Source: Agapetus fuscipes
Taxonomy: Eukaryota > Arthropoda > Insecta > Trichoptera > Glossosomatidae
NCBI GenBank assembly: GCA_951799405.1
Contig: OX637342.1
Coordinates: 1,178,001-1,242,000, forward strand
Length of the DNA stretch: 64,000 nt
Direction: 5' to 3'
Every line of letters starts with the position of its first letter. Positions within the stretch are counted from its first letter, which is position 1. A program made the translations under genes and the position numbers. The notes under the pieces were generated by a model that saw only the letters and a list, made by a program, of their open reading frames with translations, did no database searches and was not told the DNA's origin. Shown piece after piece: positions 59,874-64,000 of this stretch.

Positions 59874-62769
59874 GAAAAAGAAAAGCAAAACATTGCCTAA
59901 AACTGAAGTTTTAAATTTATATTATCAAAATGTAAGAGGTCTAAAAACAAAGCTAGAGGAATGGAGAACCAACTTGATGATTGCCGAAGATACTACCCTA
60001 GTAGCGGCAACGGAGACCTTTCTCGATGACTCGGTCCTTGATGCTGAATTAGTACATAATACTTGGTCTATACTAAGGCGAGATCGTGAATCGGGAAAAA
60101 AGGGAGGAGGCGTGATTCTCTGCACCAAGACTTCATTTCAAATTGAAAGACTACTCGAATACGAAACTAAGGATGTGGAAGATTTGTGGGCCAAATGCTG
60201 CGTTGACGGTCATAGCATTTTCATCTGTGTAGTATACCTGCCACCTAGAACTCCCGATGATGCATACGAGGCGTGGTTTGAATCAGTCGAAAGAGTATGT
60301 TCAAAGCATGGGAGTTGTAGAACTATAATTCTCGGTGATTTAAATTTATATAGTGCCAGTGAAAACATCAAAAACCATTTAAATTGCTTCTTATCTCTGT
60401 GTGATCTAAAACAATTTAATGATGTACATAATAAAAACGATCGTTTATTAGATGTGGTGATGACGAGTCCAACTCTGAGTGATGCATTGTGTGTGCGTTC
60501 ATCTGAGCTGGGAGAGGAACTGGTGAGAATCGACGGCCACCACCCGCCCTTACATATCTCTGTTAAATACAACTTCACAAATAAGGCTGTCACCATGTTA
60601 CCTTCCAACATCAACCATCTATTGGATTGGAACTTTGCCAAAGCCGATTTTATTAAACTTTATTATTACGTCAGGGAAATTGAATGGAATACCTTATTCC
60701 ACACTACTGATGTAAATACAGCTGTAGAAATATTCTGTAATCTTAATTATCATGCTTTTAACGAATGTATTCCAAAAAAAATACGTAACACATCTAATAG
60801 CCGAACCTATCCTACATACTTTACGCGCACAATTATTAAAGATATAGCTTTCAAAGCCAATTGTCACCGCAAATGGAAACGAACTGGCAATATTAACTCG
60901 CGTAACAAATTTCGGGAACTACGGACTAAGATAAAACTTGATATACGGGGTGCGCATAGGGACTATATGTATAAACTATCTGGTGATCTAGCTGAGAACC
61001 CCAAAAACTTCTGGCATCACATAGATCTACTGCGCAACCGAGGAGGAATCAAAACTAAGGTTACTCACGGAGGCATCGAATTTGATGGAGCAAATGCGGC
61101 TTCTGCGTTTGCAAATCACTTCGAGTCCGTGTTTTTGCCTGAAGCTCCTATACTGGACTATAATACAACTAATGCTGACAGACCTGCTGATAGCCGCCTT
61201 GTTAATGTTCTAAACATTAGTGAGTCTGATGTGAAAAGAGCTGTGAAAAAGCTCAAGCCTGGTATCTCCCCCGGACCTGATGCCATACCTGCGTTCTATG
61301 TGAAAGGGTGTCTGGATTTATTGCTTCCAGCAATCCTCCACATTTTTAATATTATAATTCACACGGGTATTTATCCAAATATTTGGAAATGCTCTAGAGT
61401 GATACCTGTTCATAAAGCTGGTCCAAAAGAAAATGTCGAAAATTATAGACCTATTGCCATACTATCAACGCTCCCAAAAATCTTTGAAACGATTATCCAT
61501 GATAAGTTGCTACCCCAATGTCAACCTTTTTTATCCATCGCACAACATGCATTCTTGCCACGCAGATCAGTCACAACCAACCTTGGTGTACTGGTTGATC
61601 TTTTGGCACGGCAATTGGATGGAAAGAGGCAAGTTGACGTGGCATATCTCGATTTCCAAAAGGCTTTTGACAGCGTTGACAATGATGTACTACTTCAGAA
61701 GCTAGCCTCAATGGGATTCGTCCCCAAATTGATGAAACTCTTCTGCTCATACCTATGTAATCGAACACAATACGTACAATATGGCCCGTATGTGTCACCC
61801 AAATACACGACCCGCTCAGGCATTAGTCAAGGGTCCAACTTAGGACCTTTTTTGTTTATAATATTTATTAATGATCTACCTAATGTAGTAGAGAGGGCGA
61901 AAGTTTTAATTTTTGCGGATGACATTAAACTTTCTCTGACTGTCAACAATCACATGGATGCGATTGCTCTACAGAACGACATAACTTCAGTCAACGACTG
62001 GAGCATACAGAATAAGTTGTTATTTAATATTAAAAAGTGCCAAGTCATGTCCTTCACTAGAGCAAAATGCCCTTTTATCCATGAATATCATATTGCCAAT
62101 GAACTTGTAACTCGCGTAGGTACCGTTAGGGACTTGGGCGTTATCTTTGACATCCAACTTAACTTTCATACCCAAGTCAATAATGTAAGGGACAAAGCCT
62201 ACCAGAGGTTGGGGTTTGTCATGCGTAATACTCAAATGATGTCGGCCATGGCCATTAGGACATTATACACTGCACTGGTACGAAGTGTCCTTGAAACTAA
62301 TGCAGTAATCTGGGCTCCTCATGAGAGTAAATATATTCTTATGCTAGAGCAGGTACAAAAAATGTTTTTAAGAAAGTATTACAAATCAGTCTATGGATAT
62401 TATCCCTACCTATATCCCACTGCATTCTTACAGGGACACCTCGGATTTGACTCCTTACTCCTGAGAAGGCAACTGGCACTTGCGAGATTCATCCTCAAAC
62501 TTCTTAGGAGTGAGGTTGATTGTGTAGTGTTGAGTGACCGCTTCTTGACGCTCTATGTACCTGACTCATTTATCAGAGCCAGGTCACATAGGCTTTTTAA
62601 TGTCACCGCGAGCCGAACCAATATTCTTCGCAATTCATTTGTTTCGCGAGCGCAAACGCTCATAAACGAATTGATGTCGTCCTCACCACATCTGGATATA
62701 TTTAATACTAGAATGAATGGACTGATGTGTGAATGGAAGGTTCTGCTAGAAAGACGAATGTTAGAATAA
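59857..62769 (+). CDS. LINE ORF2: endonuclease and reverse transcriptase, intact frame
   Basis: 970 codons counted from a GTG at 59857; the true start is uncertain, perhaps by re-initiation where ORF1 ends. Apurinic-type endonuclease: NVRGLKTK (Asn, about 24-31), ATETFLDD (Glu, about 54), GDLNLYS (about 160), DGHHPPLHI (about 226). RT: GPDAIPAFYVK, ENYRPIAILS, HAFLPRRSVTTNL, AYLDFQKAFDSV, ISQGSNLGPFLFIIFINDLP and catalytic FADDIKL near 685. The C-terminal region has LYTALVRSVLE and AVIWAPHE. Endonuclease nicks the target and RT primes from it. Could supply activity in trans to short elements with matching tails. Related to the copy at 9541 but a distinct family. Confidence 0.92.
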   Translation: MPRLNKKKKSKTLPKTEVLNLYYQNVRGLKTKLEEWRTNLMIAEDTTLVAATETFLDDSVLDAELVHNTWSILRRDRESGKKGGGVILCTKTSFQIERLLEYETKDVEDLWAKCCVDGHSIFICVVYLPPRTPDDAYEAWFESVERVCSKHGSCRTIILGDLNLYSASENIKNHLNCFLSLCDLKQFNDVHNKNDRLLDVVMTSPTLSDALCVRSSELGEELVRIDGHHPPLHISVKYNFTNKAVTMLPSNINHLLDWNFAKADFIKLYYYVREIEWNTLFHTTDVNTAVEIFCNLNYHAFNECIPKKIRNTSNSRTYPTYFTRTIIKDIAFKANCHRKWKRTGNINSRNKFRELRTKIKLDIRGAHRDYMYKLSGDLAENPKNFWHHIDLLRNRGGIKTKVTHGGIEFDGANAASAFANHFESVFLPEAPILDYNTTNADRPADSRLVNVLNISESDVKRAVKKLKPGISPGPDAIPAFYVKGCLDLLLPAILHIFNIIIHTGIYPNIWKCSRVIPVHKAGPKENVENYRPIAILSTLPKIFETIIHDKLLPQCQPFLSIAQHAFLPRRSVTTNLGVLVDLLARQLDGKRQVDVAYLDFQKAFDSVDNDVLLQKLASMGFVPKLMKLFCSYLCNRTQYVQYGPYVSPKYTTRSGISQGSNLGPFLFIIFINDLPNVVERAKVLIFADDIKLSLTVNNHMDAIALQNDITSVNDWSIQNKLLFNIKKCQVMSFTRAKCPFIHEYHIANELVTRVGTVRDLGVIFDIQLNFHTQVNNVRDKAYQRLGFVMRNTQMMSAMAIRTLYTALVRSVLETNAVIWAPHESKYILMLEQVQKMFLRKYYKSVYGYYPYLYPTAFLQGHLGFDSLLLRRQLALARFILKLLRSEVDCVVLSDRFLTLYVPDSFIRARSHRLFNVTASRTNILRNSFVSRAQTLINELMSSSPHLDIFNTRMNGLMCEWKVLLERRMLE

Positions 62770-62999
62770 TGCACTTATATTGTTTTGATTTCTTTTGCAT
62801 AAAATATTGTTTATTTTTATAATACTTGTATTGCATTATAACTTTATGGTATCAACTGTCATGTTATATTGTTTCAATAAATAAATAAATAAATAAATAA
62901 ATGTCTCCCTCTACCAGGTGAGGGTGAAGGGATGAGAATCATTATGCAAGAACAGTGACGTGCAACTAAGATTTAATTTCATCGAAACGCACTGTTACG

Positions 63000-63125
63000 A
63001 TTAACTTCCGCATTCAAAGCATCGCCATCTCTATTTATAGGTGAATAAGGACTACTCTGGCACGCGCCAGACCATGCGAGAATCTTCCTGATTAGAAGCT
63101 TCGAGCGAACACTAGTACTATAATC
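63000..63125 (-). mobile_element. LTR fragment
   Basis: Minus strand matches 36210-36300: TACTAGTGTTCGCTCGAAGC and GCATGGTCTGGCGCGTGCCA. It ends in CGTAACA at the left, the usual LTR terminus. Confidence 0.5.
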
Positions 63126-63369
63126 TACATATAATCTAAGTTGCAAGAATATATTCCTTTAAAGCTCTCAGATGTATGCCCACAAACAAACACGTGTAGT
63201 TCGCGCTTACAAATGCTGATCGTGTACTTATAAATACAATTCAAACCTCAAATGAACATAAGCCCTGCAACTCTTGCCGACATTCCCTGAAACAGGGGTG
63301 ACATTAGCAAAGTAAACCATTTTTTACAGTATGGGTGGTCAGCCTCATACCAACCTATAAGTCAAGGAG
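63119..63369 (-). repeat. Rep-B, full length
   Basis: TATAATCTACATATAATCTA tail, CAACTCTTGCCGACATTCCC, CCAACCTATAAGTCAAGG start. Confidence 0.83.
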
Positions 63370-63665
63370 TGTAGTACAATCATCCAAATACCCATGTGTA
63401 GAGCCACAATCACACAAATATCGGTGTTACGGCCGAGGGAGTCATAACCTTCCTCATACAGGCGCTTCTTTTATTATGACTCTGGATATTACATTCATTA
63501 TAGATATCTTTGAAAGTAGGATGTTATACTAAAGTTAGTAAATTTTAAACTTAGCTTAATACAAAGTAAGTGCATAGCTTAAACCTTAAACTACCCCACT
63601 GGTTATTCAGGAAGGTAAAGTGTCAGACGGGTCAGGTCAAAGCTTTCAATTAAGAGGCTTAAATA
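63370..63665. other. unassigned
   Basis: Nothing recognised. Confidence 0.35.
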
Positions 63666-63666
63666 T

Positions 63667-63918
63667 TCAGTCGTTCTTGTGTCGCCGAGACTGCGGCCGC
63701 CTCCTGTGGATGTTGGTAGACCGCCCAACACGGATGAGTCCTCCAGTCTCACCCAGATCGGAATCTCACTTGGGATTTCCCCCGTTCCCTTTGGAACAGA
63801 TAAGACGGGCTGGGAGTTATGGAAATGGTTTTTGCGTGAAATGCTTCACTCAGACGCAAGGACATTAGAACGATTGGATAGTTTCAAATTACATATTGAT
63901 TTAAATAAAATAATTTGA
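63667..63918 (+). CDS. unidentified open segment
   Basis: Open frame to TGA: LVSPRLRPPPVDVGRPPNTD, LTQIGISLGISPVPFGTDKT, WELWKWFLREMLHSDARTLE. GC-rich first half. A weak TATTCAG acceptor precedes. The sequence just after it (CGTAGTTAAAATTCACTTTT) resembles 32610-32635, next to the ribozyme-like motif, so it may be the end of a mobile-element protein and not a host exon. Unknown. Confidence 0.25.
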   Translation, partial: SVVLVSPRLRPPPVDVGRPPNTDESSSLTQIGISLGISPVPFGTDKTGWELWKWFLREMLHSDARTLERLDSFKLHIDLNKII

Positions 63919-64000
63919 ATTAAAGCAAACGTAGTTAAAATTCACTTTTATTATTTGAAAGAGTAATGATAATATAAGGATTATTTATATGATTAGCGCC

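Larger units (their letters stand above)
59343..62902 (+). mobile_element. near-complete CR1/Jockey-group LINE
   Basis: ORF1 remnant, overlapping ORF2, about 105-bp 3' UTR and an (AATA)n tail at 62876-62902. No stop or frameshift in ORF2, so the copy is young; it may lack only the 5' UTR and ORF1 start. No target duplication found, since the 5' edge is uncertain. Confidence 0.8.

Overview
The window looks like a repeat-saturated intergenic or intronic stretch of an AT-rich arthropod genome, most likely an insect and possibly a lepidopteran. The reasons are the TE repertoire (R1-like, RTE-like and CR1/Jockey-group LINEs, a Ty3/Gypsy element, tRNA-derived SINEs, Helitron-like and FB-like DNA elements), TTTATT/AATAAA-rich AT background, and GT-AG exon signals. 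There is no bacterial gene organisation, CRISPR array or rRNA. I cannot name the species. Almost everything recognisable is a mobile element or its remnant. The one persuasive host-gene trace is a pair of phase-compatible exons at 40787-41013 and 42074-42216 (+).

Families defined here by comparing copies inside the window: SINE-A (tRNA-derived head, about 300 bp, (ATT)n tail); Rep-B (about 260 bp, from CCTTGACTTATAGG to a variable TTAGAT-type tail, about 30 copies); SINE-C (tRNA-derived head, about 320 bp); MITE-D (255 bp, TIRs, 4-bp target duplications); MITE-E (about 217 bp, 51-bp TIRs, TA); MITE-F (about 125 bp); MITE-I and MITE-J (TIR elements); FB-G (foldback-like, built of degenerate ACA/TGT short repeats). 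The letter names are mine, not database names.

Layout. 1-8.5 kb: SINE and Rep-B fragments, a LINE tail, a solo LTR (3177-3692), and a MITE-D split by Rep-B. 8.84-14.7 kb: a nested block in which a Helitron-like unit carrying a (TATG)n microsatellite is tandemly duplicated, and a 5'-truncated LINE (9541-11978) sits in the second unit between 14-bp target duplications. This block also holds a hAT-like MITE and is bracketed by an inverted repeat. 14.97-19.44 kb: a complete Ty3/Gypsy element on the minus strand with identical 233-bp LTRs and a CATGC target duplication, inserted in a SINE-C; most of its RNase H is deleted. 19.7-40 kb: mostly SINEs, Rep-B, MITEs, LINE fragments and one FB-G element (24423-24896). 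40.8-42.2 kb: the candidate host exons. 42.7-58.5 kb: a second FB-G, intact MITE-Ds, RTE-like and R1-like LINE remnants, MITE-E/F/J copies, and an LTR-like insertion in Rep-B. 59.3-62.9 kb: a nearly complete CR1/Jockey-group LINE with an ORF1 remnant and an open 970-codon ORF2. The last kilobase holds LTR and Rep-B fragments and a weak coding-looking segment.

How it fits together: the autonomous elements supply reverse transcriptase, endonuclease and integrase. Several small families carry hallmarks of being mobilised in trans. SINE-A has variants whose 3' end matches a LINE 3' end. Nested insertions give a relative order of events, for example SINE-C before Gypsy, SINE-A before the R1-like LINE, MITE-D before Rep-B, and Rep-B before an LTR-like insertion.
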